Source of the DNA: Lichenostomus cassidix
Lineage: Eukaryota > Chordata > Aves > Passeriformes > Meliphagidae
DNA: 64,000 bases
Reading direction: 5' to 3'
Assembly (NCBI GenBank): GCA_008360975.2
Contig: CM039182.1
Coordinates: 103,385,443-103,449,442 of the forward strand
The position numbers and the translations under genes are program-made. The number at the start of each line of letters is the position of its first letter. Within the stretch, counting starts at the first letter, position 1. This document shows positions 37,276 to 49,958 of this stretch, in pieces. The notes beneath the pieces are model-generated. The model saw only the letters and a list, made by a program, of their open reading frames with translations. It ran no database searches and was not told the origin of the DNA.

Positions 37276-40200
37276 AGATGGAGAATGTGGGCATAGATCC
37301 CACTTCCTCTCTCATGCTAAATGAGGGTTCTACCATTTGAGATAATCCCCCCCATTTTTAATTCAGGACTTTCTTTGTGTCTGCTGACAACGCACAAAGA
37401 AAAGTCAGTCCTGTTATCTGTGTCCATAGGTGTTATTTCTTCCAGGTACAATCATGATACTAAGATGATTGTAGATACCTCATTCCATGTGAGAGAAGAC
37501 ACTCCTTTAAAATATCTTTGTATTTAATTGCAAAGATGGTATTATTTAAAATAAAATGCATACAGAGTGATCCACAGCACTTGATCAGTGTAAAGATCCC
37601 ACAGCTGTCCATATTTACCCTTCAGAATGAATATCCTGAGGAGTTCCTTCTTCATAGGAAGGTTATAATCGCTCACATAACATGTTTGTCAGGTGTCAGC
37701 CTATTGTACTGTCACTTGATGACTCTTCTCTCCTACACAGATCTCTCATATTATTTAATATTGTGTCTCCACAAGGTGGTAGAAGTGGGTAATTAATTCC
37801 ATAGCATGTAGCATTCATAGTTTTATTGCTTTCCCTTTAACTGTGGTAATGAAAAAATAGCTTAGTCCTTTATTTTATGGATTTTTCTAAATATGCCAAA
37901 TTTTCTTATAAATCTCTTATTAATGACTGGAATTTTATTTATCTCTCTTGCTGTAAACAGTTTTTCATTTAATTAATCTCACCACCGTTTCCTCAGTTCT
38001 CTTTAAGGTTGACTTCTCTAGGATTCTTTCATTTGCTGTCCAATTGTACTGGTAAAGCACGATACCTAATGGCTTGAAGCCAAGGTCAAGTAGCTTCGAA
38101 TGGATGAATCAAACTCTTTATGGGTAGATCTTAAATGAAATACTGAGTGGTGAAGCCATCAAAAGGGAGACCAGGCCAAAATTAACAGGAATGACTCATT
38201 CTATAATGTACACTTCAGAATATTCCATGCTGTTGCAAACTGTCACGGTAAAATAGCGGAAGAAAAACGCTTCTTGTTGTTTCCTCTGTGTTGCTGAGAT
38301 TTTAATGGGCATCTGAATTCTAACTGTCTAGTGGGAGGACATCTTTCACTCCATGTGTTCCAAATTCCTCACTTATGAGCTTTATCATTACTCTCCATAA
38401 ATATGTAGACTCTATTTTTGTATACCATTACCATATATTTTCAGTCTGTTTAGATAAACTTTTTTATATATACAGAGATCACTATTACAGGATTTAATTA
38501 AAAGAAAATATTTATGTGGAAGGCAGCATTACATTTGTAATTTCAAGTCTTTTCTTACATCAATTTTACTCTATTTTAACTCTTATTTTCTCTGGAGTTA
38601 TGATTTATATGCTTGAGAAGGGTAGGATACAGTACCTTTTTACAGATGAAATACTCAATTTTTTTGGCTGCATATCAAATCTGGATATTTAATTTAGGAG
38701 TTACACATGCAGGGCTTGCCATCAAGATAAGCATTTTTATTACATGGATTCTAAAATTAAAATTTCATTATATATCTTAAGATTTGAAATAAATAGGGCT
38801 GAATTAAGACTGTCAATTTAAAGTTGTGGAAAATTCAAGTAATTTTGCACTTTTAAACTAAAGAAATATGAATCCAGACTGCCAGTACTGTTGAAGCCTA
38901 ACCTATGATCAGATACGAATCTCGTCCAATCTGTCTGCTTTTTCTTTTGAGACAATTAATTAATGAATAGAAAGAAGGTATTTCAAGCACTGCTGAGCAA
39001 AGAGTTTCTAAGATGAAGACAGTATTTCACTTTTTGCAATAACTTTCACATGGCATTCATCAAAGCCACCATGATCAGTTAAACATGTTTACCTCTTCAG
39101 AAGTTTGAAAAGAAATCTGATAGCCTGCAGAGCCACAAAACATTAGCTTCAAGGAAATAATAAGTAATTTAAAAAATACTGTTTTCCTTTCAAATCAGGT
39201 GCTTGTAAGTGCAGGTTACAAGTATATACAGCTTCGACTGTGGAAGCTTTCTGTGACTGTGACACAGAAACTGAAGATTTGAAAAGTCGAGCACATCTGC
39301 CACGTAGTAAGCACTTTCTAGGCTCTTTTTCATGCAAACTGGCTCAGAAATCCTGAATGAAAAATGTTGTTTAACCATGAAAAAAAGGATCAATTAAAAG
39401 GAGTAATTTTTCACACTTCTTAGTCCCTCTTCAAATTAAAAGGAAAACCATTTAAGCAGGAACAGAATACATTTCTCTAATGACGATGTCATTGGAATGA
39501 ATGAGCATTGAATTAAGCAAGTTCTGTTTATCTAAATTGTTAAAACATCCTTCCTAAATGCTTTTTTCCATCATTCCTTTTGCTCCTCTTGCAAAAGGAC
39601 CTGTTGAGTGAAGTTATTGGTGTTGTGTGGGTCACAGATTCTTGTTTGTCTATCTATCTGGCCTATAACTTAATGTATGAGTTCAGGAAATGGAAACTTC
39701 TGCAAATTCTTCTGCCCTATAGGCCATAATAAGTGTCTGAGGTACTTTCTTTGATATTTTAAGCTTTGGCAGAGATTTGTACATGATTGGTCAATTTTTA
39801 GAACCTGGAGTATTTATCTTAAGCAAGGCTCTAAGACTTACCCAAATGAAAGTACAGAATAAATGCAAAGCTATTGCATAGGCCCATTAAACAATATTAA
39901 AAAATAACTCTAAATTCCAGGTGAGTAATGCACCTTGACTCATAATGACCAAAAAAGAATTTCATCTTGAAGGCTCTAAGGAAAGTAAGATCACAGGCTG
40001 CCTAGTTATAAATAGCAGGGAAGAATTAGAAACATCTATCTTGACTACTGAAGGTATAGACTCCTAACAGTAACATTTACAAAGACAATTAAATACTCTT
40101 TATTTGCAGTAAGGGATTAAATCAGTACTTCTTACCATGATTGAAGAATGGTTTGTCCGATCTAGTAAATCTGTTTTATCTTTTAGAAAACTTACGTACT

Positions 40201-40545
40201 GAATAATGAGAGGATTGCGCATAAACGTAATTAATTTAGTCCCACAGAGATGTTTTTTAAGTTACTGTGTGGGCAAGAACAGGAGAGCTGAAACTGGTCT
40301 TTGGGTAGATGATGGAATAAAATAAGTCTTTCATAATGGGGGTAATGTGACAAACTTCTGATAGTATCATATGAGAACTCAGATTCAAGTACATCTGTGT
40401 TGTATGCTTCCTTCACTAGTTTTGGCTTCCAAAAACAGATACAAATTTTTACAGTCTTCATCAGTCCCACAAACTAAAACTTTTCAGTCAAAATGCCCCT
40501 CTAGAATGCTTTGTAAAAATAGTACACTCAGGTTAGATGGATTAA
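37276..40545. other. AT-rich unique sequence, no gene seen
   Basis: No repeat family or exon was recognised in this 3.3-kb stretch. Frames are all under 100 codons. Confidence 0.55.
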
Positions 40546-40794
40546 TGTTCTTGTTTTGGCTGGGACAGAGTTAATTTTCTTCTTAGTAGCTGGTACAGTG
40601 CTGTGTTTTGGTTTTAGTATCAGAATACTGTTGATAGCAATTAATGTTTCAGCATACAGCCCTAGGTAAAAGATTTTTAGTGTCTCATGCACTTCCAGTG
40701 AGGAGCTGCATAAAAAGCTGTGAGGAAGCACGGCTAGGGCAAGTGACCTGAACTGGGTAAAGTGATTTTCCATACCATAGAATACTGTGCCCAG

Positions 40795-40802
40795 TATATA
40801 AA
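40795..40802 (+). promoter_or_regulatory. TATA box of the full-length ERVL-like LTR
   Basis: TATATAAA lies 251 bases into the LTR and about 225 bases before the ATTAAA signal. It is intact here and degraded to TATGTAAA in the copy at 5521. Confidence 0.65.
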
Positions 40803-40950
40803 TTGGAGGAGTTAACCTGGAAGATCATTGCAGAGGGGATGGGCTGGATATTGGTCAGTGGGTCGTGAGCAATTCTGTTGTGCATCACTTGTTTACTTGG
40901 GTTCTGTTATTCTCTCTCCCTCTCCTTGCAATTACTATTATTAATATTAG

Positions 40951-41000
40951 CAAATAAACAACAACAACAGCAACAAATAATAATAACAATAATAATAACC
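40951..41000 (+). repeat. (AAC)n/(AAT)n simple repeat in LTR
   Basis: An AAC block (ACAACAACAACAGCAACA) is followed by AAT units (AATAATAATAACAATAATAA), lying between the promoter region and the polyadenylation signal of the LTR. Confidence 0.85.
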
Positions 41001-41017
41001 AATGATTTGTTACTATT

Positions 41018-41023
41018 ATTAAA
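41018..41023 (+). promoter_or_regulatory. ATTAAA polyadenylation signal of the full-length LTR
   Basis: ATTAAA is followed by TTGTTCTGATTTCAACC, the same position as in the copy at 5962. Confidence 0.6.
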
Positions 41024-41147
41024 TTGTTCTGATTTCAACCAACAAGGATTACCTTTTCTTTCTGATTCTCCTCCCCAATCCACCAGGGTTGGGGAATGAG
41101 TGAGCAGCTGCATGGTACTTAATTGCCAGCTGGGGTTAAACACAGCA

Positions 41148-43109
41148 ACTACTTAGGGCAAAGAGTTTTGAAGAATGTTTGTTCTTGTGGAAGAGAAATG
41201 TCCTTAATTTTTAACTCTATTCTTATGGGATGTTTAGCAGCTTTTAATTTGAGTTATATTAAACCACGGCTGGTTTTCTATTCTAAAGAACTATCGCCAA
41301 ATAAAATCAGCTGATCACTTAAAAGCAGTACTGGTGAGCTTTTTATGGACTACAGGTATGAACCTCATTCATCAGTGTTGTACCATTATATTTGTTCACA
41401 CACTGCTCTGAAGACAGTGTATTTTTTGAACACAGAAACTAAAAATATTCTCTATTCCGAAGACAATACAAGATTTTAAAAAAGAAGGCATATAAGTACA
41501 AAATCGTGATAAGAACTTCTATTCTCATCTCAAATATTTTTCCTATTTAATGGCCTAAAAAGGCAGGATGAAGCATTAGAGAAACTTTTAGAAAAAAATC
41601 AGCATAAACAGCCCCATTTTCACTGGTTGTTCAATGCACTCAGATGGAGTTTTGCAGAGAGGTGTAGATATATTTTGCAGAGGGCTGTTTGTGAGCCCTT
41701 GCCTACTGCACATACTCGGTGTGCATTGTTGCTTCCCAGTCTAAACACAGGCAGTCCTATAGTATGCTGTTTATAGAGTGAGGAAGAAGGTGGTTCCTAG
41801 GGAATTCAATTTATCTACATTAACTTTGTTATAGTCCCTGCCATAAAGATGTTTCCTCACTTGAATATAGTTGGAGAAGACAAACAAATAAGTAAATGCT
41901 TTGGTGTCCCTCACCTGTGGGGCCAAGCTGGACTTCCAGGAAAATAGTGTGAACACCAGCGGAGATCAGAGACTGCAGCATCTACTTCATGACAGCAGAG
42001 ATTTCTCCAACTGCAGAATTGTTAACAGTTTTCAGAGGTCAAAATTTGTCTGATGGGAACAAGCAGGCCTTTGCAGTTACAAAGTATTCATTTATTTGAT
42101 AATAAACTTTAAAACCTGTGCTTTTTTTCATGGCTGAGCATTGTCACCTTCCACTAGTGATGCCCTTGCTGAAGGTCACTAGGAAGTGACAGTAATTACT
42201 GGCCAAAGTAAATCATCAGCCTGCTTTGAAGAATATTCCCTTCAACATATGAAGAAACCAAGTAATTCCCAAGGACTCTGTGTGAAGATATGCTTACACT
42301 GAAATGTCACCTAATAATTTAAATATGAGTGATAACATTTTGTTTACTACATTGGGTCAAAAGCACTTGCCTTTGGTCAATGATAAATTGATCAGTCCTA
42401 CACACAGGGAAGGTATCTCACATTTTAAACCAAGCTGTACTGAACAGGTGGCAAGTCTATGGGTTCACAATATCTATGAATAATACTGAGAATTTCATCA
42501 TTTTCTCATTAGGTTTTTTCTGTTTTCTGTGCTTTAAAAAATCTATTCTGACACACTGAAAGCTATATGGTAGCTGAATCCAATAAACTATTCAATCTTT
42601 TTTTTTACTACAATACCATGACTCTGGGAAAAAAAACCTGAGAAATCTAATTGAAATTGTCATCATTTTTATTGAAGAGCAAAACCTCCTGGTTTTCTGC
42701 TGTCTAATAATAGCTTGCATGAGACTGTATTTTCAGTAAATTTTGGGCTACAAAGAAAAATTCACATGAAGACTTGAGGAAATACTGAAGCCAAAACTGA
42801 GCAAAACTTTTCTTTACATACATGTTTAATATTCACCAGGCAAAATGTCTTTTGCATTTCAACTGATGAAAACAGTATGTTTTTCAGCTTTTTCCTCTTC
42901 CAAAACTTTGGTTAGTCTCTGAAATTCATAAGAAAAATTTCTTAAGCTTTGCTGTAGCATTCACTGTGAGTGATTTAAAGTAGCTTTTGTGTTGTTGTTT
43001 GAGGTTTCTGGTCTCCATATATGATGCTTTGCCTGCAGCCAATTTCAACTGTGAAAATATGTTCTCTGGAAAGAATGTGCAATGTAATGCTTGCACTTTT
43101 TAATTGGAG
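41148..43109. other. AT-rich unique sequence, no gene seen
   Basis: Nothing recognisable was found in about 2 kb. Frames are all below 65 codons apart from those overlapping the LTR. Confidence 0.55.
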
Positions 43110-43290
43110 TCATAGAATATCCATAAGGATCATCGAAGTCCAAGTCCTGTCAACCACAAGACACACAAGACAACCCCAAGAATCACCACACATGCCTGAG
43201 AGCATTGTCCAAACACTTCTTGAACTTTGTCAGGTGGTGCTGTGACCCCTTCCCTGTGGAGCCTGCTCCAGTGCCTAACCACCTTCAACG
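43110..43290 (-). mobile_element. CR1 LINE 3' end fragment
   Basis: The plus strand reads inverted CR1: AGTCATAGAATATCC, GGATCATCGAAGTCCAAGTC, GAGAGCATTGTCCAAACACT, TTCTTGAACTTTGTCAGG, GACCCCTTCCCTGTGGAGCC and CCAGTGCCTAACCACC. It is the same subfamily as the copy at 33240 and extends slightly further. Its 5' truncation lies near 43290. Confidence 0.85.
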
Positions 43291-43425
43291 TACTTGCCTA
43301 ACTGCCGTATAGCCTAATATATGCTATATGCCTAATATAATTGTCATATTACCCAATAGACTTAAGGTAATTAGATCACTGTATTTCCAGGTTTACAATT
43401 ATGTTTTCAAAAGAATAAAGGAACT

Positions 43426-43471
43426 GGGAGTTCTCCTGCATGATGTGGAGGAAGGGAAGGGGAGAACTCCC
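43426..43471. repeat. Perfect 11-bp inverted repeat with 24-bp loop
   Basis: GGGAGTTCTCC at 43426-43436 is matched by GGAGAACTCCC at 43461-43471. A stem could form, but no further pairing or gene context gives it a role. Confidence 0.75.
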
Positions 43472-43699
43472 CTCTGCATCACTTTCCTGGTATCAGACTG
43501 TAAATGCCCATATTTTGAGGCACTACATCCAATCTAACCTTCTCGTCTCTACTCAAAACCCTCTCTTTGCCTTACAGATGTCTCAAGAACCCTCTGCCTT
43601 GCATACAGTGGAAAAGCACTCTTGCTTTCAACCAAACAATAGTTACAGGAAATTAGGCCTAGTTGAAAAGTGCCAGGATATGGCCTTTAGTTATCCCCA

Positions 43700-44022
43700 A
43701 AGGACAAGAGAGTAACAGGAGAGGATCACTTCAAGCTTAAGTGACCCATGCGCTGTGGCTAGCACAGGTCTTTCCCATGAGAATTCTTTTTGTGTTTCAT
43801 AAACAAAGATAAAGTTTGGATGTTTTTTAAAACAGTGTCCCAAGATTTGGACAGCTCAGGCCTGGCCAATCAGGCCTAGGGGGAGGTCTCAGGCTGACCA
43901 ATCTGGGCGACCTCTGAAAAAACTATATATATATTGAAATCAAAACAATAAAGGCCTTTTTCCTTCTTGCCACTGAGAACTGGGTTCTTTTCTCTGCTAG
44001 TGGCTCAACAGCGACATCGCAC
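43700..44022 (+). mobile_element. Probable class II (alpha/ERVK-like) solo LTR, edges unsure
   Basis: There are two CCAAT boxes (43866-43870 and 43898-43902), then TATATATATATT at 43924 and AATAAA at 43947, only about 20 bases apart. They are followed by a T-rich stretch and CCACTGAGAACTGGGTTC, with the last LTR-like bases near GCGACATCGCACA. A polyadenylation signal between the TATA box and the start site is the layout known for alpharetroviral LTRs, where AATAAA precedes a short R region. The composition differs from the AT-rich flanks. I could not find matching target-site duplications, so both ends, especially the 5' end, are approximate. It could instead be a promoter of an unknown transcript. 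Confidence 0.6.
43924..43952 (+). promoter_or_regulatory. TATA box and AATAAA signal of the probable LTR
   Basis: TATATATATATT at 43924-43935 and AATAAA at 43947-43952, downstream of two CCAAT boxes. The order and tight spacing are what suggest an LTR. Confidence 0.55.
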
Positions 44023-44040
44023 AAAATCAAAGTTAAATAA

Positions 44041-47000
44041 CAACAAGCCTTTCAACACGTGAAAAAAGTTGCAGTGCAGCAGTGACCCTGTGCCATATCT
44101 GAGATGGTGGTAGAGTACAAAATATCCTGCAGGTTACTGATGGAATCTGAAGCAAATCACTAGTCACTGTGATTTTGAAGTCACAGATATTGGGGATGAG
44201 AAGCTAACCACAGAGCCCAAAAGAAAGAGGTGTGCAACACCTGTTTAGGAGTTCATAAAACAACTGAAATACTAGGAACAGAATAACCACTTTAGTTACT
44301 GCCCCAATTGCCAGCGCTACACTGCATGTCCATATCAGCTCCTGGATGCCAGCCAGTGCTGTGTGAGAATGGATTAAACAATGGAAAAAATGCAGATGGA
44401 AATATTTGGGTAACCCATCTGGTCCACTAAGGTCACAAAAAGACATCATGATATACCAAATCTGTTTTGCTGTGCTTAGAGGACTGCTATGTGCTACATG
44501 TAGTGCCAGCATATGCCATCCACCCACAAACACTTCTGCTACCATGACTCTCACAACAGACTGCTGGAAAATGAGTGGGGAGGAGATTTGCAGTAGGACA
44601 GGTGTACAAAAATACATGTATAACAACCTATGGGCAAGGCACTAGATGGCAAGCAGTGTCTTTCACCGAAGACCTAATCTCAACTCCAGTAAACAACAGC
44701 ACAACAGCTAAATGAGGTTGCAAGTAACTTGACAATTGGCTATGTGAATAATGCCGCATTCGTAATGAGTAATTTTACCTGGACAAATTCTCATATTAGT
44801 GGCATTAACCATCAGTTCAGATATTAAGATCTGGAGGATGTCTTAATACCTAGTTTCAAAATGTGTATACCTAGTTTCACAAATGACAATGCATAGAACT
44901 AAACTGTATGGATATTTATTGACAAGTTGACAGAACAAAATGTGGGCTATGTAGCAGTTCACACAGGTTAGATCCTGCTGACAAAATTCTTACCATATAG
45001 ACTTAAGTTGAATCAACAGGATAAGGGAGTAACTTGCTTTTAAGGATAGAAGAGTGTAAGCAACCTAATGTTTGTTGTGTAAGCACTGAGATAAGCAGAT
45101 TGTGAGCACCAAGCGATGGTGACAGTTTTTGGGCATTGCACCAATTTCAATGAGATGACCAAGAATTTTATTTTGTCTATCAAATCAAATAACTGATGGT
45201 CATCATGTTATAACCAGGAGAGGACCCAAAGAACTCCAAGGCTGAACAAGGTCTGTGCATGGCATGGCAAGAACGTAGCCCAACTCAGCCAACTTGTCTC
45301 CTGGATAATGCCATACTACTTGCAGAGCAGACAAGTACAATCATTTGTAAAATTGCTATTATCTGTGATTACGTTGTTTTTGTATCCAGTTCCCTTAAGA
45401 CACTACTTTATCATTGGGTTTTACACCACAAGAAGAAGATTCCACATTTCCCAGTATTTGATTGCACCCGCTCACCAATCCATCCAACATTTAACCTTTT
45501 ATCTCAGACCTGTCAGGATTATGCTTGTATCTCTTCAAAGACAGCTGTAGTCTGTGTATATTATGGTTTTGGCAGCAGTTGTCATTATATATTAGGGGAC
45601 CTAATAAAACTGGCTAGCAGGCAAACACAAGCTTTTCACATTATTGCCTCTGAGAGCTTTCTTATCCTCTATTTCATTCTGGTTTTAGGCTTGCCCATAC
45701 AAGAGATAGCTCATTCAATTCCAAATCCCTTCCATTCTAAGCCCTGCATTACCCTTGAGAGCTCAGCCTGTACAAATCCAAAACTCACTCTTTGACTCCT
45801 TCTAAGCCTTATCCAAATCTCCATGACTTTATGCCTGGTCACCCAAGAACTTCAAGTTCTTCATGTTTCTGCAGTCCTTCAGTACTGATTCTCATTCTTC
45901 ACACTGTGGCCTGATTTGACATGGTCCCTATATGATTGCTCTTGTTCAGTCTAACCCTCCTCTGTTCTTCCTAGTTGACTGCATCTCTTTAGCTTGGCTG
46001 CCACAGTCTAGTGAAACTCTGCATCCTTTCTGCCTCTTCCCATAGGCTCTAGCAATAGATCCAGATCTGAAGGCTATTTGAAACACTAAATGTAGGCATC
46101 ATTTAGTCCAAATCTACCAACATCAACTTTATTGTCTGGAAAAGATGACTTTGATCAAGGAGGAGAAATAAAAAAAGGAAAAATTTAAAAAAGGAAAAGC
46201 GAGTCAAACAATATACAAAGAGTAGGTTTATGTTTTCGCAGGAGGTTTTGAAGCTCTACTTTGTGTTCTAGCTTTAGAAGAAACACAGTGCTTACCAAAT
46301 TATTGTGGTATGCCTGTTCTGACTGAAAAGAGGACAAGAACAAGCCTATGCCCCCCAGAAAACCGTGGCTGATAGAAATCCAGTTTACATTTTAATAGAT
46401 AGCACTGAGGAATAATGTAAATTCCTTTTTGTTCACAGTGAATGCTTTCAATTTAATGTTTCAGTTCACATGTGCTGAAACGGGAGTAAGAAAAATCAGT
46501 AACAGAGTTTCTTTGGGCTCCTTTCCTTCAAAGAATAAAGGAAAAAAGTTAATTGAATGAAAAGCTGGTCTTTAAAGGAGCTGTGTTTCTTTCAGAAGAG
46601 CTAGTAAATTTTGACCAGTATGTTAATCTGACCTATCTGTGATAGGTGCTGCGGAATACATAAAATTGATCTCTTAACACAAAGTCTTTCTAAACAGGCA
46701 ACTTTAAAATGGAGAATGCTAATTAAGTCCCCACAGAACTGCTTTTATTAACTATAACTAATAATTTCGAATGAGGATTTGGCAGGAAATGCCTGCTTTA
46801 AGAATGAATATTGCTTACTTGGTGACACTCAGAAGTACAAGTAGATTTGTCAATGCAGTATTTTATTCCAGGACAATTGAGTCATCCACCACATAGCCAA
46901 TATATTTGCTAAGAGTTACGCAAGTGGCCTTGGAAAAAAATGGAATATCTAGGTCTTATGCATCTCAATGAAGGAAGCAGATTGTCATAACAACTTTGAA

Positions 47001-49952
47001 AATGCCATTCTTTCAGTCACAATTAATTTTAGCCCAGCACAGGCACTTCACAGAACAGAAAACCAGAAATTCAACAATAAAACTGAAGGCGATTGTTAAA
47101 AGGTGCAGGTTATGGACTCTTTCTACTTCTAGTTTGTGAATGAATGCTGCAACAGTCCTTACTCTGGGCATGAAAGAACAAAAGCCAAAGAAGACAGAAA
47201 ATGAAGCCCATGAAAAAGTCTTATTCATTGTACATTGTGGAGAATTTGAATAATGTATCTTCAAAGGTAAGCTGTCAATATTACAGGAGGGTCTCAACTA
47301 ACTAGCAACAATAAATAGATTTAAAGCATGTACTCAAGTGCTTTGCTGAATTGAAACCTAAATAATGGTAACAAAATAGTCCTGTATATGAGCTGCTTGC
47401 TTCTTTTCGAGTGAACAATTTCTCCTTCAACATTCAGAGACTTCATCACAGTAAATAGTGCTTGGCTTGTGTGTGGCTCTCCCTAAGCAGCAAGGGCAGA
47501 GAGACCAGTCTGTGACCTAAAGACCTTACAGACTAACACTTCCTCCATTTTAAAAATGGACCATAATGAAGATCTTTTTTGGTAAAGTGCAGATCAGTAT
47601 CAGTTTCTTTATATAGAAAGTTTATTTAATGTCTATGTGTTACTTACAAAGCAGGCAACCTGTGCAATTACAAACATATAAGTAATAATAAAATTAATTT
47701 GGATTTCTTTTTTATTTTTGTTTCTCCTTTTCCTTCTCTATCATCTATTGTTTCATTGTCTTCCCCTCACCCATATAATCTCAGTCTAGAGCCAAGTAAT
47801 GTTCCTTAAGTGAAAATAGGAGATTCTGCCAAGAATTTCTCAATGTAAAATCCCCTTTCCATATTGTCAAGACTCATGGCAAATCATTTTTTCTCAGTTG
47901 GAGTGTTATCTGCTTTGGCTGAGAAGTGAGTTTTGAAAAAACAAGGTGTGAAAAAATGCCACTCTTTGTTTCATCCACGCTGGTATCATCTGTCATATGT
48001 ATTGCTATTATTTATTTAGCTGGACTGAGCAGCAGTTTGTTTTTATTTGATCTCTTTGACTCTTTACTTTGCTTCTCTAGGAGTTCTTTTGTCTCCCTCC
48101 TTCATCGTACTCTGTCCTGTGTGAATGGCCTGTCAGCATCTGTGGATATCATGGTCTACCCTGTTTTTGTTTTGGTTCTTATGGGCTCAAAAAAGCAAGA
48201 TGAAACAAAGGAAAGGAGAAACACTTTCTGTTCCTGACTTGTAGAAAGGCAGGCCCTGAAAGTTTCTTAATTTTCAAGAATATTGCTTGATTGAAAGAAT
48301 ATTATTCTTTCTGAGTAATACTTTCTCTGCTTATTATAGAACATATTTCATCAGAAGATCACAAAATACCTCTCAAACCAAATTAATATCATTACCTTAT
48401 TTTCATGAAACCCTGATTATTGAAGATTTATCTGCAGTGACTCAGCAGGTCTGAGGAACTGTAACTGAGACCAAGATATTTTTGAAAGATGAGCCTGACC
48501 ACTGTAGCTGAGAATATTAATTCTTCAAAAGATGTTTCAAATATTTTTCTCATTGAAAAATTACTCTCAACTTCCTTATCATCACTGAGAGATCTTCACA
48601 GTCAGTGTGAAAGGTAAGCTCATCACTGGACAAGCTCATCACTGACTAAAACCAAATGTAAACTCTGCAGAAATGTGGTGGAGCTAAAGGAAAGGGAGTT
48701 TGGATAAGATTACTTTTGCTAAATATGGGCTAGTCATGCTTATCTTCAAATGCATATTCTGTCTCTGTGAGGTGGTCTCACACCAATGAGTAGACCTTCC
48801 ATTAGGCTGTACTACAGAGGGACTTCAGATAGTGCTTGCCACCACTTCCTCTTGTGTTTTGTGCACTTATATCACATGTGGTTCTAGCTGAATTACTCCT
48901 TCTCAAATTAACCTTTGCCTTAAATACATTTTCTCAAAATACGAATCAAGTTGATGTATGTTTTAGGATGGTCATAGGACCAAATGTTAGGTAAGAGAAG
49001 AGAAAATAAACAGGTAGGGATAGTTTATAATGAAATAATTTGCTCCCATTTGTACACATATCAAGAAATTCAGTGTATTGACTACTGATTTCATAGGGAA
49101 ACAATATCTTTTGTAGGTAAACAGTAATATTTGTCACACTGTCTTCTTGCAGCGGGATGATTAATAATCATACAAGGCAGGTACTTTTACATAGGTGGAT
49201 ATCAACATCTTTACATGTGCAACAAAAAATGTAGAGGCTGAAATCCTTTGGCATACAAGTGCACCTTAAATGACTTAGATCTGTTGATCATGAAACCCTG
49301 GGAAACACAGCAAGCAAAAGATGACAAACCTTCACACAAAACACGGTTCAATATATAAATATGTGATCTTCTGTTAATAAGCAGCTGAAGACAATCAGGC
49401 TATGTTGAAGCTGTCCTAGGACAGTTAAGGTGTTTCATTTCAAAATATTCTCAATTACAGAAAAAACTCCAGGACAGAACTAACATTGAAACTTTACTTT
49501 TCTTTTTCTCTTTCTTTGCCACCACTATAGAATTATCCTCCTTATATTTCATGGCAAATGAAACAGCTGCTCTCCCACTACTGAACTGCAGTGCTCTCAG
49601 ATTCACAAAGATGCTCAAGATCATCAAATAAGAGCTGCTGTTGTCTGCTAACTTGCTTCCTTGAAACTAAAGTACAAAGTGTCTCTCCAAGGAATTATTT
49701 TCGAACACAATGCTTTATTCCATCTTCCAAATAAAATTGTTTTACTTTAATGCTGAATGTCTATGGAAACAATTCTTCCAGTTGTAGCATACTGAAATGT
49801 GGCTTAGAGGCTTACTCCAAGACCTCTATCAGCAATACTTTTCACAAATGCATGTGTTCAGGAAAATATGACACAATATTGGTGTGAATCTTTTACACTG
49901 TCTTTGAAAACAACCAGCAAGTCATAGTCACGAAAGTTTTCCCATAACAGTC
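44041..49952. other. Long unique stretch, no gene assigned
   Basis: No repeat family was recognised. It contains the longest open frame of the window, 178 codons on the plus strand at 45259-45795, and a 140-codon minus-strand frame at 44204-44626. Both encode Cys- and Leu-rich sequences with no domain, no known relatives that I recognise and no promoter context, so neither is called a gene. A small 13-bp direct repeat (AAGCTCATCACTG) lies near 48616-48645. Confidence 0.5.
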
Positions 49953-49958
49953 TATAGG

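Larger units (their letters stand above)
40546..41147 (+). mobile_element. ERVL-like solo LTR, full length (602 bp)
   Basis: It begins TGTTCTTGTTTTGGCTGGGA and ends GGGGTTAAACACAGCA, both terminal blocks of the family. In between lie TTTTCTTCTTAGTAGCTGGT, TACCATAGAATACTGTGCCC, a TATA box, GGGTCGTGAGCAATTCTGTT, a long AAC/AAT simple repeat, an ATTAAA signal and GGGGAATGAGTGAGCAGCTG. Flanking 5-mers (ATTAA and ACTAC) do not match, so the duplication has decayed or one edge has been altered. This is the most complete of three copies in the window. All three lie in the same orientation but are clearly diverged, so they are separate old insertions rather than the two ends of one provirus. Confidence 0.88.

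Noticed and set aside
44204..44626. 140-codon hydrophobic minus-strand frame next to the probable LTR, considered as an envelope remnant
   Set aside because: It is antisense to the LTR and lacks the features expected of a retroviral envelope. Hydrophobicity alone is not evidence.
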